The notes under the pieces: generated by a model
Database searches by the model: none
What the model saw: only the letters and a program-made list of their open reading frames with translations
What the model was told of the DNA's origin: nothing
In this document: positions 10,907-21,915 of the stretch, in pieces
Position numbering within the stretch: position 1 is the stretch's first letter
How the letters are laid out: every line of letters starts with the position of its first letter
Made by a program: the position numbers and the translations under genes
Origin: Cynocephalus volans
Taxonomy: Eukaryota > Chordata > Mammalia > Dermoptera > Cynocephalidae
Assembly (NCBI RefSeq): GCF_027409185.1
Contig: NC_084469.1
Location: forward strand, 102,921,835-102,985,834
Reading direction: 5' to 3'
Length of the DNA stretch: 64,000 nucleotides

Positions 10907-11029
10907 CTTAATCTTAGTGAAGAACTGCCGGAAGCAGGCACGGGGGTCCACCTTCAGGCTCTTGGCCAGCTCCAGGATGAACTGCATGACGATGGTCTGG
11001 TGTGCCACCTGCTCCATGAGCGCACATTT
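10907..11029 (-). CDS. CDC37: CDC37 exon 5, HSP90-binding core
   Basis: Codes residues 202-242 (KCALMEQVAHQTIVMQFILE through FFTKIK). In the family this part contains HSP90-contacting residues, including the Met164-Arg167-Leu205 patch that spans exons 4-5. Acceptor CTGGCAG, donor GTAGGG; 123 bp, phase 0. Confidence 0.97.
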
Positions 11030-11113
11030 CTGCCAGGGAGAACAGGTACGGCGTTACCAAGTAGCCGCCTTAGGGTGGCACTTTTCTCCAGCCCCAAGGC
11101 AGGCTCCACTCAC

Positions 11114-11229
11114 CTCCTCCACCTCAAGGTCAATGCACCAGATGACCAGGTAGTTGGCCGTCTCCTCGCACACCAGGTGGACGTTGTCCGACAGGTACTT
11201 CTGGCTGTCATCCCAGCGGCGAAGCATGC
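11114..11229 (-). CDS. CDC37: CDC37 exon 4
   Basis: Codes residues 163 (split) to 201, GMLRRWDDSQKYLSDNVHLV to DLEVEE. It contains the MLRRW contact site for the HSP90 N-domain lid region. Acceptor CTCGCAG, donor GTGAGT; it begins with the last two bases of Gly163 and ends in phase 0. Confidence 0.97.
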
Positions 11230-11312
11230 CTGCGAGAAGGAGGTGGCGAGATGGTGCTGGGAGGGGACTGGGGGAACAGGGCCCCTGGGCGGGGACGCCG
11301 TGCCGCACTCAC

Positions 11313-11421
11313 CAAAGTGCTTGATCTGCTTCTCGTACTTCTCCACGAACGTTTTGTGTTTCTGCTCCCTCACCTCCTCCGAGTCCTCCTCCGCCTTCTC
11401 AGGCTTGATATTGACCATGCT
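11313..11421 (-). CDS. CDC37: CDC37 exon 3
   Basis: Codes residues 127 to the first base of 163 (SMVNIKPEKAEEDSEEVREQ through KHFG). This is the charged linker between the kinase-binding and HSP90-binding domains. Acceptor CTAACACAG, donor GTGAGT; 109 bp. Confidence 0.97.
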
Positions 11422-11684
11422 CTGTGTTAGGGCGAGAGGGGGAGTGGGCTGGGGCCGGGCCGCGGAGCGCCTGGAGCACAGCCGGGGAGGCCTTGGCCGC
11501 AGCGCCCATCCCGTCCACGGAGGAGGTGGTGACTGCGCCATGAGCATCACGGTGGCGTGGGCCTTCGGGCAGATCAGAGGGGGACCGGTGGGGTACTACG
11601 TCCGCCCGGCCTCCAGACCTGCTCCCCGCCCCGCGCCCCGTTCCCCCGGCCCCGGCGCACACGTGTGCTAGCCGCCCCACCCAC

Positions 11685-11960
11685 CTTGCTGAAGCCGTCC
11701 TTGCTGAGCGTGTCTACGTTCCAGGGCATGCTCTTTTCCTTCTTGCGCATCTCCTCCAGCTTCTGCTCCCAGCTCCGCTCCTCCTTGCGCAGCTGCTGCG
11801 CCTCGGCCTGCAGCCGCTCCAGCTCCGCCTTGCCACCCTCGGCCACCTCCAGCTCCTTCAGCTTCCGCTGGCACTCGGCCACCTTGCGCTTGCACTCGCG
11901 GCAGCCCCTGTCCAGCTCCTCCTTCTCCTTCTGGAACTGCTCCATGCGCTCCACCCGGGC
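11685..11960 (-). CDS. CDC37: CDC37 exon 2, coiled-coil kinase-binding region
   Basis: Codes residues 35-126 (ARVERMEQFQKEKEELDRGC to DGFSK). A long Glu/Lys/Arg/Leu-rich helix forms the coiled coil of the client-kinase-binding domain, followed by the MPWNVDTLSKDGFSK motif. Acceptor CTGCCCGCAG, donor GTGGGT; 276 bp, phase 0. Confidence 0.97.
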
Positions 11961-12429
11961 CTGCGGGCAGCGGCGGCCAACGGCCCGTCACTCTGGGGGA
12001 ACGGCACCAGAGACGGCCCCAGGAAATGTCCGCACCAACCTCACCCCCACGGCCGCCTGTGCACACCTGAGTCAGGTCAGCCCCTCCTCTGTTTAGAATC
12101 CTCCGTGGTTCCCACCTCACTCAGGAGAGCCCAAGTCCTCACTGCAGCCCACAAGGCCCTGAACAACCTGCCCATCACCTCCCGCCCCGCCCCCTCCCTC
12201 CAGCCACCCCAGCCACCCCACTGATTCCTGAGCCCACTTCTTTCTTGAACCCCCAGGGCCTGTGAACCAGCTGTTCCCACTGCCTGGACCTCTCTTTGCA
12301 CAGACCCCCCCACAGCTTACTCCCACGCACCCTTGCCATTTTGGCTCCAGCGTCGCCGTACAGATGTCCCCGACCACTGTCCTGAAGATGGCAACCTCCC
12401 CCACTCTTTTATTTTTTTCACTAAAAAAC

Positions 12430-12524
12430 ATTTTTTTTGGCGGCTGACCAGTGTGGGGATCTGAACCCTTGACCTTGGTGTTACAACACCAGGCTCTAAC
12501 GGACTGAACTAACCAGCCAGGCCC
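12430..12524 (-). mobile_element. Monomeric tRNA-Ile-type SINE
   Basis: Reverse copy: a T-run, GCTGACCAGTGTGGGGATC, AACCCTTGACCTTGGTGTTA, closing ACCAGCCAGGCCC. Confidence 0.82.
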
Positions 12525-14079
12525 CTGCCCCACTCTGCTTTATCTTCCTCCTCAGCACTGGCCAGTTACTAACATCCTATGACAACTATTTATCACATTT
12601 TGTGCACTCTCCCCCCTCCAAGGATATTAGGTCTATGAAGGCAGGGATTTGTTCATAGGAACTGGGCCTGGCGCACAGTAGGGGCTCAGGAAACGCTGGT
12701 TGGGTGGATAAAGTAATGAGGTGTTAGATGGGGGCCTTCCAGCCCAAGGTTGCCAGAGTCCCCCCCCTCCAACCTGCAGCTCCTGCAGCTACACTCAGGC
12801 CCCCTCAAGCCATCTCTGCCTGGTGTCTCGCAGGCTTCTCCGACTCTATGCCCCAAACCAGGTCCTCTGCTGTATCCTCCCTCAGCAAAGCCCAACCCCC
12901 ACACCTCCTGGGCTGCCACCCAGTCCTGATAGTTTTCACTTCAGATATTTCTTCACTTCCTTCCACCTCGAGCCTTGTGCAGGCCCCTCAGCTGTCTCCA
13001 GACCAGCATATCCTCCTGTGCGCCAGCTTGGGGTCCACCTGCCTCCTGCCCACCCCCACTCCGGGATGTCATTGCCCAAGCACTTCCTGCATGCCAAGCT
13101 CAGTGAGGGCACCCGTCTCTGCAGACTCCTGGCCCCTGCCTTCACTACCCCTTCCTCAGACCCCCGTCTGGGGCCCCCATCAGATTGCCCAGTCCTCTCT
13201 GCTCCCCACCTCTGCGTGGCTCCACCTTCATCTTCCCTGGCTCCCGGTGGTGCCTGCTGCATCCACAGCCACTGCCTTCTATCACTGTCCCTCCAATCCA
13301 GACTTGGAGGCCACCAGAGAGGTCTTTGAAACCCATACATCTAACCACCGCCCTCCTGGCAAGCCTACCTTGGGCTGTCTGGGTTCAGATGGGCTCCTAA
13401 GCCCCTCGCTGGGTCCCGCCCTCCTCGCCCCACTCTGGGTCCCAGACAGACACTGGCCCTTGGGGTTCCCCGAACTCACAGCCTCTGGACTTCCACACAT
13501 GCGGTTCCTTCACCTGGAGCTTCTTCTGCTTCTTACACCTGCTCTGCACTCTTGTCTCAGCTTTGACAGAGCCCTCCCCAAGACCCCCGTTCCAGGCGCC
13601 ACTGAGCCCCAAAGGCCACACTGCAACCATCAGACAATATGATGAGGTGCTGGAGGATGGCCTTGGGATGTCAGACCTCAGGTCATATCCCATGGCCACC
13701 ACCTGTACTGGCTGGGTATCCCTGGGCCATCCCCTAACCTCTTGGAACCTCAGTTTCCTTGTCTGTTACACACAGACAACAGTGCTGACCTCAAAAGGTT
13801 GTGATGAGAGAAACAAAGGAGATCATTAAAGTAAAAGTCCAAAAAAAGAAGAGGAAAAAATTAAAAGTCCAGAATTGTGCTGGACGCTCAGCAAGCTCCA
13901 TTCCTGCGCTGGCGACTGTTATTACCACCTCTCCAAGGCAACAATCTTTCTCTCTCTCTGGGGCTTACACAAGGAAATATCCTTCAACTGCTTAGCTTGA
14001 TTTCTGGCCCAATGTAAATGCTTGATTGATAACTGGGAGTGGTTGTTATTTCCAGTAAGTAGTGGAGCTGGGTGCTGTG

Positions 14080-14320
14080 ACAATGTCACTTAAACCTCTC
14101 CCGGACTTGGTTTTCCCCTCTGTGAAATGGGGCCTCACAGGTTGCTTTGGGGCCGCAATGAGTGACTCCACGGGAAATGCTTCCAACACAGCATTCAGTA
14201 AATGTGTCCCACTGTTATCGTCATTGTCATTGCCACCAGAATGGTCTGCTGATTCATTTCGGTGCCTTATTCCAAGGCTGTGTGCCCAGGTTCCAGCACA
14301 GGGCCTGGCACACGGTGGGT
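14080..14320 (+). repeat. MIR-type ancient SINE (diverged)
   Basis: Pattern words such as CTCTGTGAAATGGGGC, GCCGCAATGAGTGA and CCAGCACAGGGCCTGGCAC follow the MIR order. Old and diverged. Confidence 0.6.
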
Positions 14321-15117
14321 GAGAACTGGGAGACATGGACCCTATTCTATTACCTGACAGGACTGACAGAGCCAATCCTGAGCCTCAGTTTTGTCCATAC
14401 GGATAAGGAGTGGAAAAGCGCCACACCATGGGGAGAGGCAGGAAAAAGCAACTCAGGCCTCTGCCACTTCCCTTCCCCTACCATGGGCCTGTGTAGCCCT
14501 AGAGCCTGTTCGCTGCCCTGCGAGGGGCTATCTGGGTTTGGCCTCACAGCTGGGCCCAGGTGGCAGCAGGAACCCACCACCCTGATGGCTTTTGCTGGGC
14601 AGGCAACACTCTCCCCAGTGTCCTTTGAGTGGCTGCCAGGAAGGCTGAGGCTAAAAAAGGCCCCCAGGAGCTAGTGGGGGTGGCAGTCTGCCCAGCCTGG
14701 GCTTTACACCTCCAATATGGGAGGAGCTGGAGCAGGCGGGCAGAAGCCACCTAAGCAAGAAGGGGCCACAGGCGTCACTGCCCTCCTGCCTGACAGATAG
14801 GGAAACTAGGTTCATGGAATCACACGATGTTGTACAGCTCATAGAAAGGAGCCACAAGGAACCACTAACAGCAGCTGTCTCACAGCAAGGGAGTTGGGCA
14901 GCTGGAAAGAGAGACTTGTCCCCTTTTGGAATCTTTGAAAAATTTTTTTCTACTGTGACCAAAAACTACCTAAATAATGATGATGATAGTAGCTACTGTT
15001 CCAAGAATATTACAGACATTATATAAATAAGGTAACCCTCACAACCCTATGGAGTAGATACTACTCATAGTCCCACTTGGGGAAACTGAGGCACAGAGAG
15101 ATCAAACAACTCGCTAA

Positions 15118-15211
15118 GGGCTGACCAGTTAGCTTGGTTGGTTAGAGCACGGCCTTGTAACACCAAGGTCAAGGGTTCAGATCCCCTACCAGCCAGCTGC
15201 CAAAAGAAAAA
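15118..15211 (+). mobile_element. Monomeric tRNA-Ile-type SINE
   Basis: GGGCTGACCAGTTAGCTTGG (A box), then AACACCAAGGTCAAGGGTTC (B box side), CCAGCCAGCTGCC and an A-tail. Confidence 0.82.
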
Positions 15212-16241
15212 CCCAACTCATTGGAAGTCACAGAGCACATTAGTAACACAGAGCAGAGGGAGCCAGGATTTGAACCCAGGTGGTCAGGCCTGTGCTCCGA
15301 ACCACGACAGGCTAATTTCTACTAAGCCACCTCCCCTCCAGAATGCTTACCCCCCCGCCCCCGGCCCTGTGCAATTTCTTTTCCTATCTGGTCTTGTTTC
15401 ATTCTTACAAGGTTCTCACAGAGGTGAGGCCATATTGTCCCAGCTTCACACGGGCTCAGACAGGTTATGAGTGTCACCGCATCACAGAGAGAAGCAGCAA
15501 GTGGCAGGGCTGGGATGGGAACTCAAGCTGCTGACGCCCCCTGCCTGCCCTACTCCTTCACTACAGCCACAGGGCTCACTACAGCTACCAGGCGGGACAG
15601 GAAATGGTTCTGTGCCACGAGGGAGGAGGCTGTGGTGGGAGGACTACACTCAGGGTGAGGGGCAATCAGGCCACCCCGCCACGCAGGACCAAACCGTTTC
15701 TGCACAGTAGTAAAGATGAACTTTTTTAGGTGTTCCCAAAAATAGGCTTTAGAGCTTTGTGGAGGTCTGAAATATTTCATGATAAAACGTAACATACAGC
15801 AAGAAATAGAAGTGCTAGAACTTTCTTCCCACACTCCAGTGGCTGGCTTACCAGGCAGGTTAAATACCCAGGAGACTGTAGCTTTAAGGAATAGGTTTGG
15901 AGGTGGGGCTGGCAGCCAGATGAAGGGACTAATGTCATATCCCGGAAGGATGGAGAAGGGCTCTTCTAGGAGTTTCTGGATAAATGACTGGGAATTGCCA
16001 TATCGGGTGAGGAATTCCAAACTGGAAGGTTCTGAGAGGCATACACCCTCAGTCTGACAGTTTAACAAGCACAAGTATGTGGATGCAGATTCTCTGATTT
16101 GGGGGACCAGGCGGTTAGACCATTAAGTCTTAGAGTCATTCTACTGGCCTGTGAGCACTGCTGGGCAGGGAGAGGGGTGGTAGGACATAGATCACCCAGA
16201 CCTGGGGTGTGGATTTGGAGGTCCTACTGTGGGCAGATAAA

Positions 16242-16272
<31 letters not shown>

Positions 16273-16421
16273 TGACCGGTAAGGGGATCTTAACCCTTGA
16301 CTTGGTGTTATCAGCACCACACTCAGCCAGTGAGCGAACCGGCCATCCCTATATGGGATCCGAACCCGGGGCCTTGGTGTTATCAGCACCGCACTCTACC
16401 AAGTGAGCCACGGGCCGGCCC
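16242..16421 (-). mobile_element. Dimeric tRNA-Ile-type SINE
   Basis: Reverse dimer: a long T-run, GATGACCGGTAAGGGGATC, two complemented tRNA-like units separated by CCATCCCTATATGGGATCC, closing GGGCCGGCCCC. Flanking CAGATAAATTTTTT is duplicated. Confidence 0.88.
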
Positions 16422-16439
16422 CAGATAAATTTTTTTTAA

Positions 16440-17400
16440 GGGAGGGCGGTTGAGGTAGTAAGTTTGGAATCAGACCAGGAGGGTCCCTGGGTGACAGAAG
16501 GGACAATATGAATTTCAGATTGTAGCAGCATGGAGGCAGGAGTAAGGGGAGATGGGTCTGGGGTTTGGGGTTTAGGATTCCAATGATTGGAGGTTTGTAC
16601 AGAAAGCCAGTTTTGGGGGTGGGCTGTGACTGGGTATACAATACCAAGTAGGGACAGGGGCTCTGGCTGGACCGGAAGACACTCTGGAAAGGTTTCCTGG
16701 TGTAATGGGAAATGGGGTCTACAAGAGGTAAGCCCAAAGGAGAGAGGCTGGAATTGGAGGTGCACCATGGGGAGAGACGAGCAGGCTGGCTGGCAGGGAA
16801 CCGGGTTTCAAAACCCTAGTCCTAGGTGGGACTGAGGGCCCTGGTGGGACACAGGTCTTACACCCTAGAAAGGAGACCCTGAATGTGAGTCGAGGGTCCC
16901 AACAGGAATCTCAGGGTAGGACTGAGTTTGTCGTTCTGTTTGGAAAAGAAGTGAGGTCTATGGATCAGAACGGGAATCCCTGGTCAAGAGACTGGGAAGT
17001 AGATCTCAGGATAAAATCAAAGTATTGGGGATCCAGAGTCTACGGGTTGGGGAGGGGCCAATGGGAGATCCCAGATCACAAATGGGTACCCGAATAAGAT
17101 CCCTTATTAGGATTTGGGGTCCAGACTCCGAAGCAAAGTTCTGGGTGTAAATGGAAGGTCCCAGACAGGGTTAGGGGGACCTCAAGGTTCATCTTGGGAA
17201 TCTAAACAATGAGAAAGCCCTGGGGGTCAATAGGGAGTTCCACGCAGAAATTCGGGAGAGGGGACCCGGAGATAGCAGGCAGGGATTAGGGTCCCAGCGG
17301 TATTGGGGTCCTAGAGTTGAGTCGAGGGACCTGAAAGTCCACGCTGTGGGTGGGAATCCCAGATGTCAAAAGCAGGGTCCTTGGGCAGTATTAGGAGTCA
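16440..17400. repeat. Degenerate minisatellite in CDC37 intron 1
   Basis: Many imperfect repeats of a 25-40 bp theme combine TGGGGT or TTGGGG, AGGTCCC and GGAATC or GGGATCC words. No two units are identical. The array lies directly 3' (in transcript sense) of exon 1. Confidence 0.55.
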
Positions 17401-17456
17401 GAACTCTGGAGCGGGGTCCCGGGAGGGGGAGAAGGGGATGGGCGCGCGCGCTCTAC

Positions 17457-17558
17457 CTGGTGCCGCCAGCGGAAGAGGCTGGCCGTGTCGATGTTGGGGT
17501 GCGTCTCGTCCTCATCGTCAGACACCTCGATGTGGTCCCACACGCTGTAGTCCACCAT
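17457..17558 (-). CDS. CDC37: CDC37 exon 1 with start codon
   Basis: Codes residues 1-34 ([20 protein letters not shown] through WRHQ). The start AAGATGG lies in good context. Ser13 in EVSDDEDE is the conserved CK2 phosphorylation site. Donor GTAGAG; 102 bp, phase 0. The 5' UTR upstream is GC-rich. Confidence 0.98.
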
Positions 17559-17632
17559 CTTGCCTCAGCGGCCCAGCCCGCTCGGGCCCGGTTGGCGGAG
17601 GCGGTGGCGGCGACAGTACTGGAGACTTGGCC
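17536..17632 (-). ncRNA. Region homologous to the mir-1181 hairpin
   Basis: As I recall it, human mir-1181 overlaps the CDC37 5' UTR and start codon. The right-hand arm here is nearly the same (GAGCGGGCTGGGCCGC, GGCAAGATGG). The mature part shares GTCGCCGCCACC but then differs and carries about 10 extra bases. Whether this species makes the microRNA is unknown. Confidence 0.3.
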
Positions 17633-17850
17633 CGCGGAGCCCCGCCCCTTCCGCTTCCGCCCCCGCCCGGGCGCGCACGCCCCTGCCTGCGGGTGACGTC
17701 ACACCCCTAGTAACCGCGGCGGCGGCACTGACGACCGAGCCCGCCTTAAAGGGTCCTGCTCCCGTGTTCCGGACACGGAAGATCCGGCCGAGGCCCCGCC
17801 TCGTCGGGTCCTGGGGCTTCGCTAGGCACTTCCCGGGGACAATACGGATG
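17559..17850 (-). promoter_or_regulatory. CDC37: CDC37 CpG-island promoter and 5' UTR
   Basis: A very GC- and CpG-rich stretch upstream of the CDC37 start, with GC boxes (CCCGCCC) and a perfect CRE (17694-17701). No TATA box was seen. The transcription start is inferred to lie near 17600-17660. Confidence 0.75.
17694..17701. promoter_or_regulatory. Perfect CRE, TGACGTCA
   Basis: The 8-bp palindromic CREB/ATF site lies about 136 bp upstream of the CDC37 ATG, inside the CpG island. Confidence 0.75.
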
Positions 17851-17970
17851 GGCACTCCAACCACAAGCCCCCCTCATCTCCTGCCGCCTTGCGGTGGGCG
17901 TTTGCGCTTGCTGCAGGGGAACAGTTGATGAGACTTGAGGGAGAGGATTGTTCCCTTAGCCACGCCGCAG

Positions 17971-17978
17971 TGACGTCA
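17971..17978. promoter_or_regulatory. Second perfect CRE, TGACGTCA
   Basis: It lies 277 bp from the CDC37-proximal CRE, on the side facing PDE4A. Confidence 0.6.
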
Positions 17979-18399
17979 GCCCGAGCCCCCTGCTGGGGAG
18001 GAGGGACCTCGGCGAGAAGACCGACCCCCTACCCCTCGGGGATCTAACCCTTCGCTGGGGAGTGGTGCCTGATCTAAGGAGACCTTTCCAGTCCGAGGGG
18101 ACTTGGACCTACGCTGGTAGAGTCTAAGTGGGGGGGGGGGGTGTATAGCCCTGCGCTTGGAGGGGTAAAAATAGGGAGCTTGTGGCCCTGCTTTGGAAAC
18201 TGGTGTTTCTCCGGCTGGGACCACAGCCTCCACCTCCGCCTCCATCTCCTGCCACTCATGAGCGAGGACTTACTCTCACACACCCCCTCTGGAATCACCA
18301 GGACCCCTATGACGGGTCTCGGGCTCCAGCACACGGCGTCTCCCCGCACGGCCGCTGGGTGTCGCTAATGTCTAGCCAGCGGCCCGTGCTCGGGGCCCC

Positions 18400-19500
18400 G
18401 TGCCTGGTGGGGGATCGGGATGGGGCGGAAGGGGGCTTTCCTTGTCGTCGCAATCTGGAGCCGTTCATAGCCCCTCCCGGTTCGTCTGGGGCCCCCTTCC
18501 TGGGCAGGGGCTGTAAGCACTCCGTTACTCTGAGCTTGGGAGACCCCGGCAGCGCACTTTTGTACATCCCAACCCATGCTTTCATGCCGGGATAAAAGGC
18601 CGCGTTGCAGCCTAGGGCCAGGATTATCTCAGATTACAGGGTGCTCCGCGGGGGGGAGGGGCAGGTGTGATGGGAGGAGCTCCAGCCACTCTGGTGTGGG
18701 ACGCCGCTCTCCCCGACGCGGTATTGCGGAGTAGTGGGGAGCCTGCAGAGAAAGCAGTAAAGGTCTCCAGATGCGGGGGGGGTGATTCCCCGGCCCGGGG
18801 AGGGGGAGGGACCGTCCGGACAAAAGCGCCCTCTCTGTGCCGCTCCTCCCCCTTGAGCTCCATTCAAACCCGCGAGTGGGCAGGCAGGGGCGGGGGAGTC
18901 CCCCTTGCCCCCTCCCCCTGCAGCCGGGGCAATTCAGCATATCAGCGGCCGTCACTGCCCGGGCGCGCGCGCACACCAACCCACACCCTGGCGGGTCTCA
19001 CCATCGCGCACACACATCCACATCCACTCACACACCAGCAAACAAAGGGTCTGGACACTTCTGTCCCCTCCCGCCCCTCCCAGCCGGAGAGGGCGGGGCA
19101 TCCCCTCCCCAGCTCCCCTGCAAGGTAAGCTTCTGGCTGCGAGCTGAGGTGGGGAGGGGGGCCCAGCGCCCCGGAGGGAGGTGGCCAGGACGGTGGGGGC
19201 TTCCCTGGCTCCTCAGGAAAGCCGCGGCCCCCCACCCCACGCCCTTTGAGGGCTTCGGCCCGGCCACCATGCTGGGGGTGTATGAGGACGACCCAGGATG
19301 CCTGGAATTTCCGGGAAGGCGCGGGGGTCTCTACCGGGCTTCGGAAACTGGAGCTGCCCGACCCCGGCGAAAAGGAGTCCCAGGAGCCTCAGCCCCTAGA
19401 ACTGGGGACAGGGCGCCGGAAGCTCCCCCATCAGCGCCAACCAATTACCAATCTGGCCAGCACAGCATCTCCCCAGATAAGAGAGAGAGACCCCTGAGAT
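18400..19500. promoter_or_regulatory. CpG island with no assigned gene
   Basis: It is GC- and CpG-rich, with GC boxes, a strong splice-donor-like GCAAGGTAAGC (19117-19127) and an ATG in excellent context (GGCCACCATG, ATG at 19269) opening a frame of at least 80 codons. It could be an upstream promoter or enhancer of PDE4A, a non-coding RNA start, or the far edge of the CDC37 promoter. No known protein was recognised in it. Confidence 0.5.
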
Positions 19501-20086
19501 GTGTTGTACTGTCCCTCTGCCTCCCAGCCCCGGGACTTCCCCGCCCTGTGCCTCCCCTGCTGTGTCTCTTGTTCCTATGCGGTGGGGGTAGGGGGGACTG
19601 GGAATGGTTTTTTGGGCTACTCTTGCTTCTGCTGCGTCCCACTGCCACACACCACTTAGCTGCGGTGTGACCTAGCAAGTGGTTTTGCCTTCCCGAGCCC
19701 CAATTTCCTGATCTGCAAAGTGGGTAATGACACCGAGGATTCAGCGAGATCATGCATGCTGGGCCTGCCTTGGCTCCACCATTTATTTCTTCGCTCATTT
19801 CACACCTATTTCCCAAGTGCCTACTGTGCACCAGGCACTGAGGCCAGGCTGCAGTAACCAATACCAGCCGAGTCCCTGCTCCTGGCTTGGTGAGGGAGCA
19901 AGATCAGTGTATAAACAGAGAAATGTCCACTGCGATTTCAGACTGTGAGGCCTCCAATTCTGTCGTCAGGCGGCGAGTGACTAGGGGGAGGGCACTCAAG
20001 ATTAAATGAGATTTCTGGTTCATGTCTGCCTTCCTCCTGCATTTTGAACTCCATGAGGGCAGGGTCAGGTCTAAAACTGTGCCCTA

Positions 20087-20180
20087 GGGGCTGGCCGGTT
20101 AGCTCCGCTGGTTAGAGCGTGGAGTTGATAACACCGAGGTCAAGGGTTGGGATCCCCACGTTGGCCAGCCACCAAAAAAA
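20087..20180 (+). mobile_element. Monomeric tRNA-Ile-type SINE
   Basis: GGGGCTGGCCGGTTAGCTC, ACACCGAGGTCAAGGGTTG, GGCCAGCCACC and an A-tail: one of the clearer full-length monomers. Confidence 0.85.
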
Positions 20181-20920
20181 ACCCCCAGAAAACAAAAACC
20201 TGCCTGGCACTCAGTAGGTGCTCAATAATAAATATCGAATGAATTAAAGAAGGGATTAGATTAGGACTGGACTCTTAGAAATTTAGATCAGGAAGGAGGT
20301 TTACCACGAACCATGAACTAATCCACTCCCCTCCCATTTTACACAGGAGGTGAATGAGTCCCAGTGTCCTCATTCCTATAAAAATGAGGATGGATGAAGG
20401 AGTGACTGTGAACAGCTGGGAAAGGGACAGGGTAGAGATCATAATTGAGCACAGGGCTTTCCAGGAACTCATGAGGCCCAGCCAGTGCCACGTACCACAC
20501 AGACACAGCTCTGCATCCATTTATCCAACATGTATGTATTTAGCATCTACTATATGCCAGGAGCTGGGGACACAGCACTGCACAAAATGAAACTCCCTGC
20601 CTCCGACAGAGTAGAGGAAACAGAAAAGAAACAACATAAACAAAGAAATATACAACAACAAAATGTGATTAGGAGTGTGATGGAAATAGGGAGCTTATGA
20701 CAAGAGAGAAAAATGGAAAGGTCCATTTCAGGTTGGGTATCCAGAAGGACTTCCTGGAGGAGTTGAATTGCTCTTGAAACACACACACACTCTAGCCCAG
20801 ACAAATTTGATCATGCTACTAAACACCACATGCATAGTAGAGTCTGACAGCCTAAATGATATGCCTGAGCCCACATAGCTTCTGAACAGCTGAACAGAGA
20901 TTTGAACTCAGAACCTGCAT

Positions 20921-20968
20921 TTGTTTTTTTTTTTTTCTTTGTGGCTGGCTGGTATGGAGATCCAGAAC
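20921..20968 (-). mobile_element. Truncated tRNA-type SINE
   Basis: A T-run plus GTGGCTGGCTGGTATGGAG, only the 3' end, flanked by duplicated CAGAACCTGCAT. Confidence 0.7.
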
Positions 20969-21835
20969 CTGCATTCCTAACCACTGGGAGATGTTGCTTC
21001 CCTCTGCATCCACATGCATGTACTCCCCATCCCCCCACATTACAGTCACCCAGAGACATGTCCAACCTCAGGCCCACATAGAGTGGTGTGGCGCTGACCA
21101 CACACTCCTGCAGGTACTGTCTGGTCTCAGCTATGCAACACTTAGACTCATAAGAAGTTCCAACTATCCAGTTGCACACACATGGCCATGTACAAATCCT
21201 CATTCACTAAGTCTCATGTACAAAGTCTCATTTATCCTCACTTCCCTTCCCTCCTAGTTATGTCTGTCTGACTGTCTGTCCCATATCCTTCTTTTGAGGG
21301 AAGTGGGAGTTGGGCAGGATGTCGAGTGAGTGAAGTCAGCAGTACTCCATCAGGCCAGGCCAGGCCAGCGGCTTCCAAACTGAGCTGGTGGCTGATGGCG
21401 CTGATGAGCTGGGTGGGGTAAGAGGCCTCTTTCAGCCTGAGCCTGGTGCCAGCTGCCCAGAGAGGCCTGCACTGCCATCTGGACCCCCATCCCCAGCCTG
21501 CTGTCAAGGGGAGGAGAAGGCAGGCTTAGAGGCACCCCTCCACCTTGGGCACTCAGGCCAGCTCCTGAGGCCCAGCCTCCCTTGCCTGGGTTTCTGCCAG
21601 GGCTGATTTCTGCAAGCATGCATGTGTGTCATGGCAGTGGTAGGGTGTGTGTCTCTGCTTCTCTCCCCTGGCCTGTCAGGCTCTTCTGGTGTGTATTCCT
21701 CCACTGCTTCCTTCATTCCACAAATCCTTGAATACCTGCCATGGGCTGTTCCAAGCACTGGAGATATAGCCAGGACTGGCTATAGAATTAGCAGGGCCCA
21801 AGAAAAATTCAAATGCAGGGTCCCTGTTTGATATT

Positions 21836-21900
21836 ATGAAGACCAAGTTCAAGGATTCCAATCCCCTTACCAGCCAGCCATCAAAAGGAAAAAAAAAAAA
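21836..21900 (+). mobile_element. 5'-truncated tRNA-type SINE
   Basis: It keeps GACCAAGTTCAAGGATTC, the CCAGCCAGCC end and an A-tail only. Confidence 0.68.
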
Positions 21901-21915
21901 GTCAAAATTATGAAG

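Larger units (their letters stand above)
11961..17456 (-). other. CDC37 intron 1
   Basis: A 5.5-kb intron with no supported exon. It holds three tRNA-type SINEs (12430, 15118, 16242), MIR-like segments (about 13690-13810 and 14080-14320) and a degenerate minisatellite (about 16440-17400) beside exon 1. Long open frames on both strands at 12.7-13.6 kb are proline/serine-rich and look like chance. Confidence 0.8.
8315..17640 (-). other. CDC37: CDC37 gene, whole span
   Basis: This is the HSP90 co-chaperone that brings protein kinases to HSP90 in the cytosol and stabilises the client complex. Eight coding exons, all with GT-AG introns and matching phases, give 378 residues, the length I recall for human. 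The N-terminal part (1-126) has the kinase-binding region with [18 protein letters not shown], whose Ser13 is the CK2 site needed for activity, and a long coiled coil; the middle (about 140-280) binds HSP90; the C-terminal part is acidic. Divergence from human is a few conservative changes. The span runs from the CpG-island 5' UTR to a polyA signal at 8334-8339. It lies head-to-head with PDE4A. Confidence 0.98.

Noticed and set aside
12728-13642. 304-codon open frame inside CDC37 intron 1 (opposite strand)
   Set aside because: Pro/Ser-rich, no domain, no promoter or conserved start; probably chance in C-rich sequence.
19269-19497. Extra PDE4A first exon at the Kozak ATG
   Set aside because: No consensus donor in phase 2 follows and the peptide matches no PDE4 N-terminus; kept only as part of an unassigned CpG island.
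20087-20180. Possible tRNA-Ile gene
   Set aside because: It has A- and B-box text but also an A-tail, extra 3' sequence and mispaired stems, like all its sister SINEs; no true tRNA gene was found in the window.
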